Assembly: GCA_022559985.1 (NCBI GenBank)
Contig: JAFJTR010000015.1
Location: 1-64,000, forward strand
Reading direction: 5' to 3'
Source of the DNA: Parastagonospora avenae f. sp. tritici 18332-5
Lineage: Eukaryota; Ascomycota; Dothideomycetes; Pleosporales; Phaeosphaeriaceae
Length of the DNA: 64,000 bases
Within the stretch, counting starts at the first letter, position 1. Every line of letters begins with the position of its first letter. The position numbers were made by a program, and so were the translations under genes. Below, in pieces: positions 45,068-57,963 of the stretch. The notes under the pieces were generated by a model that saw only the letters and a list, made by a program, of their open reading frames with translations, ran no database searches and was not told the origin of the DNA.

Positions 45068-45390
45068 ATGGCACGCCCCTCCATCACCGGCTTCGACCCC
45101 AAGAAGCTCGCCGCAGCTTCCGCCAACGGTACCAAGGGCGACCCATGGGCACGATAGTACGTCGCTACAGCAGACACCCATCTCTATCTGCGCCGAGCTT
45201 ATACGTTCACAGCGAGCAATGGCGATACACTGGCCCCTTCACCCGCTTCCAACGCTTCAAGGGCTCGTTCCCCGGCCTCGGCATCGCGACCGTCGCTTTC
45301 GGTGTCTATCTCGCAGCTGAGCAGGCAGGATTTCTGGGGAGCGAGGGTGGACATCACGGCGACGGTGGTCATCACGATGAGTCTGCATAG
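45068..45390 (+). CDS. NADH:ubiquinone oxidoreductase B12 subunit (NDUFB3 family)
   Basis: Two exons, 45068-45156 and 45213-45390, give 88 residues. The 56-bp intron starts GTACGT and ends CACAG; the join gives KGDPWARYEQWRYTGPFTRF. The family pattern is clear: a short N-terminal matrix segment, the WRYxGPFTRFxRFKG block, one membrane helix (PGLGIATVAFGVYLAAE) and a His-rich tail (GGHHGDGGHHDES). It is an accessory subunit of the complex I membrane arm in the mitochondrial inner membrane. Intron retention would place TAG across the exon-intron junction and remove the membrane helix. Confidence 0.93.
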
Positions 45391-48300
45391 AGGTGTCTTG
45401 GTGATGTAAAGGAAGAGCTGGGCACGTGAATTAAGGCGCATCGGTTGATTCCCTTTTTTACTGTGGGAACTGTATATAAGGAATACCACGCAGTACGCAT
45501 CCAAGGATACTTGAAAAACTTACTTGTGGAATGACTGGTCGTCGTGGGTGGGATGAAGGAAGATATTCATCCCGAAGTCTTTGGAGTAGTTAAAGGATAT
45601 TGACATTAACACGACAGATATCCCGGAGCCTCACCCGTGTGAAGAATACTTCGCACTCGCATCTCCGCTGGTGATTTGCTGATACGCTTCATAGAACCTA
45701 TCAATCGATGACCTGCACAGGAAGACCACCGGAGTGTCAGACAAGTAGCAACTATCTAGGTTAACGTCGGTGGGATCATTTGACCGTCTAGGTGACAAGC
45801 CCTTACAACCTTGATTGAGCACATTGCATTCATGCCTCTGTGCCGAGATATCGACATGGTAGGACCAGCTATCTCAAAGCGTGTGTCGGAACATGAACAT
45901 GATGACAGCCGCCATCTCATAGCATGTGCTGCAAGACAACTAGACGAAAGCAGTCATATCACAGCATGTGCATAAAGATTCGTCAGAAAATGGAAGAGAT
46001 CACCGCCACGTCGCTGGCTACCCAGGTCGCCTTCAAATCAGAGGGAAAGTTGCGCGGGACTCAGGAGGGAGAACTGATAGGTAGTCCCAACGAATCACTC
46101 ACATGTTCTGCGATACTAACTCGGAACTATCCTTCCGAGGTAGCTGACATCAAGCATGCATTGTACATCACCGCCGAACATTCGACTTACCAATCCCCAA
46201 CTCATTGACAGCAAAGCCCCAGCGACCAGCCATCCGGCGCACCCGACCCCCCCCCCTCCCATCAGATCCCACCCACTCCGCTCCAGATCATTTGCTTACA
46301 TACCTTACACCCTCACCTCGCTATCCCATGCGTGCCCGCCTCACCGCACAAGATCACCCACACGTCGGCCCGAAAACCTCGCCGTCGAGGTGGTGACACG
46401 GCGCATCCACGCATAACGCCGGAGCCATGCTGCCGGTGCGCCTGGCCATGTCGCTGCTTAGCATGAGGCTGGCACCGTGGCGCTGGAACACAGAGCGATT
46501 GCTTGGCCTGCCAGCGCGGGCGCGCATCTGCGTGCAGTCGTCAGGTTAGGAGAAAGATAGGAATTTCGACGTGCGGGTTCGGAGTCCGAAGGTACGGCTG
46601 AGATGCTGACGACGGGCGGGCCCGATGGTGGCGCCGACGTTATCGTCGATATGCTCGTACTCGGGACCGTTAGAATTGACTCGAGCTGAGGATTAGCATC
46701 TACATACGTCAGTGATTTGATACCAAGAGTTGCGTGCGACGTCAAAGGGTAAAGTCAAGAGTCGTCGACCGGGACAATGGCATTGCCCAGAGCACGTAAG
46801 GCCAGCAGCTGCGTGCTGTTCTGCCTTGTTGCGGCATCGACAGGGCTGGCTCCACAACTCGCGGTTCCCGGCCTCATATGCGGCCCATGGAGCCGCGGGT
46901 CGTGGCGCGTCTACCGGTGATATACATACACCTCGCGTACCCTGGGGCTGGGAATGAAGCCAGAGACGGCCCGCTACTACAAATGATCCAACATAGACCA
47001 CGGGCAATTGGCAGCTGTATGGTATACGTATGCATCCGACCCTTTGCGAGGGTTTACTGTTGATCTTATTACACCCAAGAACACCCGTGCTGGCCTGTTC
47101 TTGGAAGTCGGCATTTTTCAATGCCGCAATCGATGGGAGGCGAGATGGAGATGAGATTTGGCCAGGGTGCGAAACAAGAGACGAGGCGAAATCGGATTGC
47201 CTAGGGTCCACCTCTTTTTACCGGGTACGCTTCTAAATAACATCTGAGGGCTGACACAAAAAGCAGAGATATCCATGCCGTCTTGCGGCCACACCAAGGA
47301 AGAAATGGCTTACAGTGATGTTGGTGGCTTTCGATCGTCAGGAGGAGGGATCCGGAACCCTGCCTAGACGGCCCGTGTAGCCTCCCGCAACTGCAACTGG
47401 TGTTCTGGCTGCGATATATGCAGCCTACTCATTTCAAGATGCAGGTGTTGGTCATCGACGCGTCTCTCGAACGATGGGGCCAAAACGTAGCGTGGCTGGT
47501 GGGTTGTAGTTGCTTTTGTGGCTCAGTCTATGTGGAACCGAAGTAGCGCCGCTCATTTTCTTGTTTTCCACGCTCCTGTGATATTGCAGGTCGAGCGCGA
47601 GTACTGTGTGTCAAATCTAAGTCCAGCGTCGGCCAAGACGCATACCATGGTCTGTTGAAGTGGGTTAGAAACCCCTGCCTCATCCGAAGAGAGCATCCCC
47701 TGGCACAATGGTAACAAAATACTGCACTAGGTAGTGAGTAACTTCCCGACAATGTGTTCATTCCGCCTTTGAATTACATTTCTACTTGGGACAGTTAATC
47801 TGTGATGAAGAGATTGTCGAGTTACTCGAAAGTTAATCTGGACAGACTGTTTGAGCGGAGTCGAGACGGAGGGTATCCCGGAGCCGTTGGTGAGATGATC
47901 GAAAAAGCTGAAACAAGTTGGGAATATCTCCGCTTTTTTGCATGGAAGCGATCTTACCGGTGCTGGGCTGACCATTGAGTCGGTACAAGGAATATTGTAA
48001 TCGATACACAATCTTGTATCAAGCTGCATCTAAGTGAAGATCAACCCAGCATCTCTGGGCATAGTTTGTGACGTCAGGCCTGGCCAACAAGCTTCGTAAA
48101 ATCTTCCGATTCGAATGATGTATATCCGTATTGTTGTGCAAATTCTGATAGTTTGTGGAATGACGGCTATGGCCTTTGCGAGTACATCTAGATGTGCTGT
48201 CGAGGCCTAGCAATTTGTTGAGCATTGGAGACGTCTCCACTTCCACGCTCAGCTAGGACCTAACCTAGATCTTGCGGAAGCGGACAGGAAAGTCGAAGTA

Positions 48301-51300
48301 TGTGTTTGGGCTGTGAGTGGACAACCTGTTCTTCCGCCAATGAACCGTTCACTGAGATCTGAGACCATCCCCACAATCCGCTATGTCGATAGTTTGCAAG
48401 CGTACCGTTCTTGAGATTTTAAAGTTGACGGCATCTGTGACCTTAGCTCCGATTTCCGACCATTGACTTTCGGCGGAGGGTGCGGCCGTCAGTTGCCGAG
48501 GCGGTTGCGAGTGGAACATGTTGAAGAGACGTCCCTCTGAAACTTCGTTCAATCAACGTGTGGCTCCAAGGTAATGTGAGTGCCGCGGTATCAGGTATGT
48601 CTATGCGGGTGCACGTCCTTGGAAGCAGATTCCCACATTTACGATGGCCACATACTACGACGCGTCAGATACAAGGATGCAGACGGAGTCTTGTTCAAGG
48701 ACCAGAGCCGAGAACAAGATAACCGGGCCAGAAGCTGAATAAATTTGGACACGTCGGGGACCTCCCAGAGGGAGATCGTATAGTTCAGACGAGCGCGTAG
48801 AGCGCAAAGGACTCGACAACGGAACGGTGGCAGAAGTCGCGTTCCACATTCACAAACTGTGGTGCCAACGTCGTACGAGTAAGAACAGACCACGCGGAAC
48901 AGGCTCGCGAACCGTCAACTCAAAATCGATCCTGACAGACAGGGGAATCCCTTCCGAAGGGCTCAACAAGTGGGTGCTTGAGAGCCGAACACCATTCGAG
49001 GACATGGCGTGGCCTTTGCTGTGCTGGAGATCGGCTTGATCTGCATCTGCAGTGGTACCTGGGCTAAGAACTGCCCGAGTTTTCTCAGCTCAATGCAGGT
49101 ACGCGCACTATGTCGTGGCACCAGTCCTGCCTGGGCAAAAGATAACAGGGAGACTGTAGAAATCGTGACCAGATGTTGCGCGCATAATCGTCTTGGCCCG
49201 ACAGACTGCTTCAGTGGCATGCGTTCGCTTCCTTGTAGGTGGAACAGCAAACATGATGAGTAACAAATTTTGTAGTCGGCGAACAGCATCTTGGTGCTCC
49301 TTGCAAATGCAACCAAGTCCATTGTTTGCACTGGGTCATGTACAAGGATCGGATCCATAGCCATGGGCGGGGTTGCTCGCGGTATCAATAAAGTTGCAAA
49401 GAGGGTCAATGGAACGACAGCGGAGCACAGTGCATTGCGACATTCTGTAAACTATCGTAATGAGTGGACGAGCGGCATTTTGGACACGAGCGGGCTTCGA
49501 CGCGTGGTTGCCCAGGTGTTTGTCGTTGTGCGATGGAACACCCTGCCGCGTGAAGTTTGTGGTGGAGGTCGGCAAGGTTAGGCCGACGCGGTCAGCAGCA
49601 ACCACTGCAGGAACCAGGAGGGCCTCACCGGAAGCGGCGCTCTGGTGGTTGGTGGAGCAGCGACGTGTTCCTGCAGACGGCTCAGCAGCGCAGCAGTAGT
49701 TCGTGGCTGAAGAGAACCTTGAACCGACCATGGATGAGTGTTGTGCAATGTTATCGTAGCGTCATCGGCCTGATGCTGTGTTTTACGCCTTCCCACACGA
49801 TGCTGTAGCCAAGCAACAACATGGACGTCGACACTCTCTCCTTGCTGCGTACAGCCACGCTGCAGTGCCATGGACTGCACCGTGTACACCTGGGCAGCTA
49901 TAGATAGCACCCCACGTGACGTGCGACCAGTTCCTGAGGGGGTGTGGCTGGAGGGCGTCACTCCTTTCGAGGCACAGCTCGTGCTTTTCTTCAACCAAGC
50001 CGCCCAGGACTAGCATGTGCGCTCGATGCACCATGGCGTCGACGCGGGAATATGTTGGCTGGCTCTGCGACTGAAATTACCGGTCGCTCGCTCGGCCATC
50101 ACCACGACAGCGCCGTGGACGAGCCCGGCTTTAGTCGCACAGAGCAGGCCCATCCTTCCGATCTCATAGGCGCTCGTCCTACCTGCTTGATCGACTTCCC
50201 TGTGTAATACAGCGGCTGAGAAGGTTCCAGTTCCACGAGGCAATGAAGTCGCGTGAGTGCAACAGACCCGACTGCAACGCTACCGACACAAATGGCAGGC
50301 CAGAGAACCTCACGGCGTTGCTTTGTTGGCCGCACGACTATGTTGTGACGAGCTGTGCTTGTGCATATACTCTAGCGCACCATTTGCATGCGCTGAGTCA
50401 TCGAGCGCGCAGCTCTATTGAGTTGCCGTGTAACAACCCAACAACTGGAACAATCGAGGGCTTGAAACGCCAGTCTCGAGGCCATCGGTGTTTGGACATG
50501 TCGTCAGAGTCCAGACTCATCTCAGGCCCGTTCACGATTCACCATCGGTTCTCTGAAAACCCTACCCATGGACAGCGTTCCGTGGTGTACAGCAAATGAG
50601 GCGGGGTTATTGTTCTGACTTTGGGCTGAACATCTCGAATCTGAGGGCGTCGTCGCAAGCCACGGACGTTTTTTTCGGCTGTTTCATCTTCCGCGACCCA
50701 CATCACAACGAGCGACGATCGTCGCCGACCACTGGTCTATGCCAGAAAGGGGAAGAACGCGTTTGTCGTTTGGACAGATACGCGATGAGATTTCCGCAAA
50801 CCGTTGCTGCGCGTCTGGATTGACTCCCGAAAGAGAACGGACGACATCCCTTTTGACTTTCGCCAGAACTAACGCGGCACGTTATCATTCTGCTGAATAG
50901 GATCATGCATAAAACGTTACCTTCAGACTTCGACTAGGATCACGGCTGCAAGCACTCGCGCCGTGTCCGCCTTAAATCGTGATCCCGGCATCCTACGCGG
51001 CACCGAACACGCCTCTTCCGATCCAAAATTCCCTCTTCGTCTGATGCGATATCGTCGTGTGCACGGCAGGCCTCGTGGCAGAGAAAGAAGTGGAGTAGAT
51101 GCAACAGGCGTGGTCGCCAATGCTGACCTCGACATGCCACCGACACCCTTCACCCTCCATCAGGCTCCATGTACCAACAACAGGCGGCCGGCATGTCGAC
51201 GTTCGCATTTCTGCAAAACGGGCCTCTTAGCGGTCCCAGTGTCCTACTACTGCACCATTTAACCGCTTATTTCGAGAACAGGCCAATGAACGGTCAATGT

Positions 51301-52306
51301 CACAACCCCTGCAGTGTTATATTACTTTCTGCCGACCTCGATGCGCAAGTGGCTTGAGCAACGGTACCTTCCAGCTTCCTTAGTCCTTAGCATTCATGTC
51401 CCCGCTACCCCCAACCACTTAGAGCTCAGACAAGATGCGTAGAGGGTATCCCTGCCCTTCATGCTTGCAGCAGACCCTGTCCCTGTCCTCTGTCACTAAC
51501 CTCGGTGGGCCGCGCTGAGCACTATCCACTTTCCTCCACATGCTCTGCGACGTTTGTGTACGCCCGCAATGTACTTACATAGCGGGACCCCGTCATGATC
51601 CTCACTGTCCCTGGATCTTGCCAAAGGCCAAAATAATTCCCATCTACTATCCCCAGGATACTCGTCAACACACCAAATTGCACCGACCGCCTCATCCACT
51701 GGCTTGCGACCAAGCCCAGTGTTGACCATTATTAGCCGACGCATACGCCTCGTGCTTCTTACGGGCAGAACACATCCTCGTCTCAGTAGCCTCCCATTCC
51801 AGTCATCCTTCGAATTCAGCCGTCGCGCTGTGGCATTACACCGTGTCGCGTGCGTGACAGGCTTCTCGCTTTGGACATCACTTTCCTGCAGGCAGGCCAA
51901 TCATCTCACTAGGTGCGCATAACTCATTTACCTCATTTTTATTGCAGCTGAGCTACAACTCTACCTTCATCCCTTCCAGTCGTAACTCGTAACATTGGTC
52001 CCTCTCGATGGAACCTCTGCCCTCCTTATCCTTGTCATAAGATGCACACACCAGAAGCGTTCGCATGGGTTACTAACAAATTTGACAGCTCTTCAGCCCA
52101 AACTATCGCCAGTACACGAACCAAGCGCGTGACGGGCTTCCCTAGAGGCCTCTGACTTGCAAGCCCTTTCCATCTTTCGATGCTGGTATTGCCAATCACA
52201 TCTACCGACCAATTGAGGGTCCAAGCGCGCGCTATTCAGGCATTGCCCTACAACTCCAACTAAATTTTGGGTCCATCCTGCCGAAGTTATTCCTAGTTCC
52301 CAAGCC
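45391..52306. other. Long intergenic stretch, no gene recognised
   Basis: About 6.9 kb. Frames up to 172 codons occur on both strands (for example 46693-47211 minus, 50243-50599 plus), none with a domain or a convincing gene model. No transposon ends, tRNA or tandem array were noticed. The final 1.3 kb before 52307 becomes pyrimidine-rich and probably carries the promoter and leader of the CRIB-motif gene. Confidence 0.5.
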
Positions 52307-54826
52307 ATGTTTACATCCCATAAAAGTGATATGGCGTCACAATCCCGACAGTCCTCAGTGGACATGTCGGCCACTCTCTCTCTGTCTTCTGCTTCGACCA
52401 CGGATCGTTGGGCGTCACAAGGCTTTGAAGAGTTGCCTTATGGGGTCATGCAATCACCCGAGCGGAAAGCCAGAGCACATCCAAGCAAAAGAACCTCCGT
52501 CTTCAACTTGCGATCCCGGAGCAATACTGCAGCATCGACGTCATCCACCGTCATGTCTATGAGCCCTCCCACCATTTCGCACTTCGATTCGTCGCGACCT
52601 GGAACGCCAAGCTACGATGAGCTGTCAGGATCTATGAAGGCATTGTTTCGTGGAAAGAAGGGAAAGAGATTGAGCGAGTCTGTCTCGTCCAACATGATGT
52701 TCGCAGAGTATCAGGAGAAGGAAGCGAGCGATAAACGAACGTCGGTTCTGCGAAAAGTCAAGAGGAGGTACCAACACGAGGAAGCGCTACGTGAGTGCCA
52801 CCATTTGCGCGTTAGACGATACATGCTGACCGAATGTACAGCCGTGGGCCTGAAGCATCGCATTTCTAGCCCGTTTGGTTTCCAGCACCTGACCCACGCC
52901 GACAGACAGCACCATGCAGTATTCGAGCATGCCGCGGGAAACAAGCTTGCCTCTGGTTTCCGTACCGTGCCAACATCAGCTGCAACTGGGGCCGGCGACA
53001 ACCAGATTCACTTCTCTAATTTCTCCTCCGAAAACCTGGCAGATTCGGATCATCAGTCGTTCACTCAAAGTCCTCAGCTGGAGCAGTCGGGCTCTCCAGT
53101 ACTAGGAAATGACAGGAAGCCGGCTCTTCGATTGACGCGGTCTGTCGAAAGCTTTAGCCAACCCGGCGTGAACATGCGCAACCACCGCCACTCGCAGTCT
53201 GTTCTTGCTCCGCCTCGCATTTCTTCACTTGCGCCCTTAGCGCCGGTTCACGATGTGCCAGAGGATGCTGACCAGCACATTGGGAACCATCGATCTATCA
53301 AAGCCCGGTCGAAACGAGAATCCGGTGTTTGGAATTCATTCTCCCTTGCCAGTACCTTGCCTGAGCTTAGCCTCCCTGGTACCAAAGATGAAAACGTATA
53401 CCTGGGCCATGCCTTTACTACTCCAGATGATACCGCGATTCCTGCCATGCCATTATCCTTCAGCCCCTGCCTAGACGACGTCACTGAAGAACCGGAATAC
53501 TTTAGTCGACCCCGCCCTGCTCCTCGACCTCCAGCGCGGAGCCCATCAACCCCTCGATCCCCATGCTTCGATTCCATGATCTTCAGTAACCCGCGGTCTC
53601 CGAAAGTAAGAGGGCGCAACCGCGCAATCTCGCATACCTCTCCTAGATCCATCCGCCAGAGCAATTCAACCTCGCGGCCTGAATCCCAGGCTTCAGAGAC
53701 ACTAGGATCCGCTAGTCTTGCTCGACATAGCCTAGCCAAGAAACCATCTACGAAAAGGCGCCAATCAAACACTTGGCGTATGTTCGAAGAGTCGTGGGAA
53801 GAAGACATCGACTACATATACGATAACGCCCTAGAGGCTGACTGTGATCTGGAATGGGACCGTGTGTCCGATGTAGACGTCGAAGAGAAACTGCAACCTT
53901 CATTCGACCAGACATATCGGCATGGACGCCGAGCGTCATCGAGCGTTGAACCGCTATCGCGCGGGTTGGAACCTGCATTTGAGCCCACTACACGCGACTT
54001 CCGGGTATCTCTACTGGTTCCAAACGTACCAGACCTCGTCCCGACATCTGCAACCTCTGTCTCGACACCAGGGACTGGTCTGACGACGCCGTGTGACCCA
54101 TTCCAGGGACGCTCTGCAGGTCAACTAGAAGGCTTCATGGTGAGTCCTTCTCTCTTGGTTCCCCAAGAGTACAAGGATGACCAGGAGCACATGTACGAAG
54201 AAATGCTGAATGCATACGACGACTCGGATCGTCACTTCCCAATGCTCGATCCTCGTCACAGTGCCACTAGTTCTGCCCGTAGCAGGCGAAGCTCATACGA
54301 CAGCAGCCTCATGTCTTCGATTCAGTCTGGCCTGTGGAGTTCTCCAGTGCGCCGCTCTGCCAGCTCCGCCGGAAGCGTTCCAGACCTGGTGCCCTCTCGA
54401 CGGACAACTCGCCGTGATCTTAGCTTCAGCCTTGTTGTCGACCAGCTCTCCGACTCGGTTGCATCGTTGTCGCACCTCGATGAGGAAAAGGAAGATGAAG
54501 ACATCACGCCGCCGGGACGTACTCTGGGGAACAGGACGTTCTTCCCTTCTGCTGATGAATCCGAGGAACTTCCAAGCGACACAATCGACATTGGAGAGAA
54601 ACTCAAGGCTTCTCTTGAACTGGCCCGACACTCTTCGCGGGGCTCACGTCACAGCCAAGCTCGCCACAAGCCAGCACGATCTGATGGCGCTGCTAACCTA
54701 CTCGCGGCGGCTTCCGATCTCCCAACCAAGCCGCGCCGCCGAGCTGCCACTGCATCCCACGCTAGCAGATCGCCATTGCTCAACCTTTTCCCCACACCAC
54801 CTCAAGCCTCTCCAAGCCTCCATTAA
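52307..54826 (+). CDS. CRIB-motif protein, disordered
   Basis: Two exons, 52307-52790 and 52842-54826, give 822 residues. The 51-bp intron (GTGAGT, CTGAC branch, TACAG) ends one residue before the key motif. A CRIB/PBD motif lies at residues 169-180: ISSPFGFQHLTH fits I-S-x-P-x-x-F-x-H-x-x-H, though the usual V-G that follows is A-D here. CRIB motifs bind GTP-bound Cdc42 or Rac. The rest is Ser-, Pro- and Arg-rich and apparently disordered, without a kinase domain, so this is more like a Gic-type or scaffold effector of cell polarity than a PAK kinase. The intron is a multiple of three without a stop, so retention would insert 17 residues just before the motif. Binding is inferred. Confidence 0.8.
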   Translation: MFTSHKSDMASQSRQSSVDMSATLSLSSASTTDRWASQGFEELPYGVMQSPERKARAHPSKRTSVFNLRSRSNTAASTSSTVMSMSPPTISHFDSSRPGTPSYDELSGSMKALFRGKKGKRLSESVSSNMMFAEYQEKEASDKRTSVLRKVKRRYQHEEALRECHHLRVRRYMLTECTAVGLKHRISSPFGFQHLTHADRQHHAVFEHAAGNKLASGFRTVPTSAATGAGDNQIHFSNFSSENLADSDHQSFTQSPQLEQSGSPVLGNDRKPALRLTRSVESFSQPGVNMRNHRHSQSVLAPPRISSLAPLAPVHDVPEDADQHIGNHRSIKARSKRESGVWNSFSLASTLPELSLPGTKDENVYLGHAFTTPDDTAIPAMPLSFSPCLDDVTEEPEYFSRPRPAPRPPARSPSTPRSPCFDSMIFSNPRSPKVRGRNRAISHTSPRSIRQSNSTSRPESQASETLGSASLARHSLAKKPSTKRRQSNTWRMFEESWEEDIDYIYDNALEADCDLEWDRVSDVDVEEKLQPSFDQTYRHGRRASSSVEPLSRGLEPAFEPTTRDFRVSLLVPNVPDLVPTSATSVSTPGTGLTTPCDPFQGRSAGQLEGFMVSPSLLVPQEYKDDQEHMYEEMLNAYDDSDRHFPMLDPRHSATSSARSRRSSYDSSLMSSIQSGLWSSPVRRSASSAGSVPDLVPSRRTTRRDLSFSLVVDQLSDSVASLSHLDEEKEDEDITPPGRTLGNRTFFPSADESEELPSDTIDIGEKLKASLELARHSSRGSRHSQARHKPARSDGAANLLAAASDLPTKPRRRAATASHASRSPLLNLFPTPPQASPSLH

Positions 54827-56685
54827 ACATGGGCACTCATCTCCACGTACGCTCACGCGAAGCATGCCGGACCATTCTTCGACACTCTCACCAATGACCT
54901 CGCCACTGCACTACCTTCAATGTATATATTGACGCGACTCACGACTTTTCCTTATCTGCATTTCTTCTCTTTTCAACAGTACCACGTCCTCTGGACAAAA
55001 ATTCTTTAGCGAGGCGTATTTCCCTTATCACCATTGTCTCTTTTCCTTGTCATCATTTCTCACCCTGGCGTCAACTACGCGCATCGATGGTTCACATTAA
55101 TAGAAATCTCCTATAGACGGGGCGGTCCACCATTTCCTATGTCATCAACGTCGGATTCACACGCAGTATCAAGGGGTCTCATTACACTTTTGGGGACGAG
55201 TTAGTACACGTCATCACACTCTTGATGTAATCATTAACGCATTGATTCGTTAATGTTTATCGCTATTTCTATACATACATACATACAACCATGCGCTTCG
55301 TCGCAACAACCTTAGCTAGCTACAGCCTCACAATTCCAAATGTCCACAACATCTCCTCACTTGCTTGTGCAAATCAATTTCAACCTCGGTAGCCTTTGTT
55401 TAAACCTCGAGCATCCCGCCTGTCACGCGAACCCAATCTTCACACCTCAGCTCACTTCCCCTTCCCATCCCGTACATCACAAACTCAATTCGCGAGGCAA
55501 GAGCCCGGCGCCCTGACAACACAACACAAGCTCCAGCCCGATCTAGCCCAGCGCGGAGAGCTAGCCTCGGACCCTGTGAGCCGAACGACTCCATCACCAA
55601 ATAGAGTTTCACGCCAGCGGCACGACAGATCTTTAAACTCACAGTTGTTTTGCAACGTTGGAATCTAGGGGTGAGGTCATCTCCACGATTCGGTAGGGCT
55701 GTGTGGCACGGACCACATCCCGTGTCTTTGGATTCTTGAAACGCGCGGGTGCGGTTGAAACGAAACGAAACGAAACGAAATGTGGGATATGAGTGGGTGG
55801 CGTGTGTGTGTGAAACGAAACGGTTATGTGACTGGTTCCGGGGATCTGGCAGATTGGAGGAATGCGGTAGGCGAGTGTATGTAGTGAGATGAGGGGGATG
55901 TGTGACGCTTTCGAATACATTGCGGCGCAGATGTGGTGGCGGCTTACAAGCGCGCGAGGTGAGGTGAGAGGTGAGGGCCATGGACGTGTGTTTTCGCGTC
56001 GCGTTGGGACAAGGTTTCCTTCACGTCGAGGCACAGTAATGTTCTGAAAATCGTGATATGTTATTTGCATGCATGCGACGCTACGGACCGCAGAAGAATG
56101 AACAATCCGAATGCATGACGCCCAGAATTCCCTATCCCCATTTCCCCCACCCTCTCCAACATAAACCAGACCCTCCAAACCACACCATACTCGCATTTTC
56201 CACTTCCCCATGTCCCCCGCAAGCGAACTCCACACGATCGCCCGGGTAAATCTCGTCTTTTCCATTCGCCTCGTCAGGCGCGGTCGGGTAAACGAGCCGG
56301 GTGGGAATTATCCGGACGCAGGCGAGTGTCGCGGGTATATGCGAGAGACATGGGGATGCATGAAGTGGGAATATGGGATGGGTGTGGAGTAATGCGGGAG
56401 TGTGGTGATGTGTGGAGTAATACAGGATTGTGGTGATGGGGTTTTGTAATGACCTGGCTCTGTGGAGGAGTGGAAGGGGGGTATGATGCATGATGGTTTA
56501 GATTATGGGGTGGTATGTTGATGAGGCTGGAGGGAATGCATTGATGAGGTGAATGATATAGGGGAAGGAGGAGAGGTCAGAGACGTATTGAAGTGGTTGT
56601 TGAGATGCTCGAATGAGGCTGAAAGCTGTTGATTTGAAAGTGAATCCCAACGACCAGTGCATGCTGCAGCAAATCCATGACCCCA
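54827..56685. other. Intergenic between convergent genes; short repeats
   Basis: About 1.9 kb between the 3' ends of the CRIB gene and RPF1. It holds a (CATA)n run at 55271-55287 and a (GAAAC)n run at 55757-55780 with further units to 55820. Long minus-strand frames (55400-55981, 55639-56265) run through these repeats, overlap each other and have no domain. Confidence 0.55.
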
Positions 56686-57963
56686 CTACATGTTGAATCT
56701 CGTCCTCTTCTTCTCCATCCTGCCCTTCCACTCCCACTCCTGCCCACTCTTGAACTGGACCTCGCGATCAATGCGCCTCAGCTTCAGCGTCATGCGCGGT
56801 CCAATCTCTTGCATGCCGACCTTGACATCCTCCACACCCTTGATAGGCTTTCCGTCGTTGCCCGTGATCGGCTTCTCGGTCTCCCGCTTATCCCTGAACA
56901 CATAGCGATGCCGGCGGACGAATATGTAATCGCGCTGATTGTGTAGTGTGAGGACTTGTCTGCCCTCGAGTTCTGGTGCCGCGGGGAACAAGCCCTTGAA
57001 CAGATGTGCTGTCAGAATACCCAACGGCGTTTTGAAGTTGTTGAGGATGAGCTCTGGGTAGTGGCCAGTGTCGTTCGCGTGACGCGGCAATTTCTTGCCT
57101 TCGATCCAGTTTGTGACGGAGAAGTGGAAATGAGGCCCGTTCGGGAGATGAACGATGTCGAGGCCGTCGGGCTTCTTCTCGTGCTCGGCCTGCATGAGAA
57201 CGACGAGCGCGGTGTATTCGCGATTCGCGGCAAACTTGGCGATTTCTCGCACTGAGTATTTGTGGGCATGGAAGTTTGCGCTGCGTCGAATGTATGTGCT
57301 GTTGGGGAAGAGGGAGGTGAGAATGTCGGCTTCTGCGTGGAGTGTGGAGTTTATAGAAGTTGTGACAAGGATTTTAGGTTCTGGCTGTGGGTCGAAAAGC
57401 TGAGGAAACTTTTGCTTCAGGAATTCGGGCGAAAGCTCGAGATTTGTGGCGGTCGTGGTGGCTACGGAGGCGGCAGGACTGGCAGCGCGTTTGCGCGAGG
57501 ACGGTTCGTCTGAGTCTGAGCCTGATTCTTCGAGGTCGGACTCGTCGAGCATACTGTCCGCATCGTCGTCTTGTTCCTCGTCGTCACTTGCGCCTTCGCG
57601 TTCCAGCTTTTTCAGCTTTGCCAGGACGCCTTCCTCTCCCTCCGCAGCGTCTGCTTCCGCCTGCTCTTGCTGTAGCTTCCTCCTCTTCGCAAGTCTCTCG
57701 ACATCCACGGCCCAGCCCAGCGCATCCTCCTCGTCGCCTACTGGATCATCGTCCCAGACTCGCTTGCTGTCGATGGTGACGGGAACATTGGTCGCGTGTC
57801 GCTCTTCTCGGAGTTCCGGATTCTTATCTTCTTCGCGCTTGCGGCGATGTCTCAGATCACGCTTCTCTGCTTCTCTTGTCTTCTTGATGTTGAGGTATGC
57901 GGCTTGCCGGCGCAGCTTGTTCTTTGGCTTGAAGCCTGTGGGGGCAGTTTTCGGTGCTGCCAT
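56686..57963 (-). CDS. RPF1: Ribosome production factor 1 (Brix domain)
   Basis: A 425-residue protein in one exon. The N-terminus is a Lys/Arg-rich helix (PKNKLRRQAAYLNIKKTREA), then an acidic region with KRKR-type clusters. The Brix domain spans about residues 195-415: PKILVTTSINSTLHAEADIL, the IVHLPNGPHFHFSVTNW segment, LTLHNQRDYIFVRRHRYVF, and near the end IGPRMTLKLRRIDREVQ, as in Rpf1. It acts in the nucleolus in 60S pre-rRNA processing. Its start is 302 bp from that of glycyl-tRNA synthetase in a divergent arrangement; both genes serve translation, so a shared promoter is plausible. Confidence 0.95.
   Translation of the reverse strand: MAAPKTAPTGFKPKNKLRRQAAYLNIKKTREAEKRDLRHRRKREEDKNPELREERHATNVPVTIDSKRVWDDDPVGDEEDALGWAVDVERLAKRRKLQQEQAEADAAEGEEGVLAKLKKLEREGASDDEEQDDDADSMLDESDLEESGSDSDEPSSRKRAASPAASVATTTATNLELSPEFLKQKFPQLFDPQPEPKILVTTSINSTLHAEADILTSLFPNSTYIRRSANFHAHKYSVREIAKFAANREYTALVVLMQAEHEKKPDGLDIVHLPNGPHFHFSVTNWIEGKKLPRHANDTGHYPELILNNFKTPLGILTAHLFKGLFPAAPELEGRQVLTLHNQRDYIFVRRHRYVFRDKRETEKPITGNDGKPIKGVEDVKVGMQEIGPRMTLKLRRIDREVQFKSGQEWEWKGRMEKKRTRFNM

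Noticed and set aside
55400..56265. Two minus-strand frames of about 200 codons
   Set aside because: They overlap each other, run through a (GAAAC)n microsatellite and have no domain; probably 3' flanks of the convergent genes.
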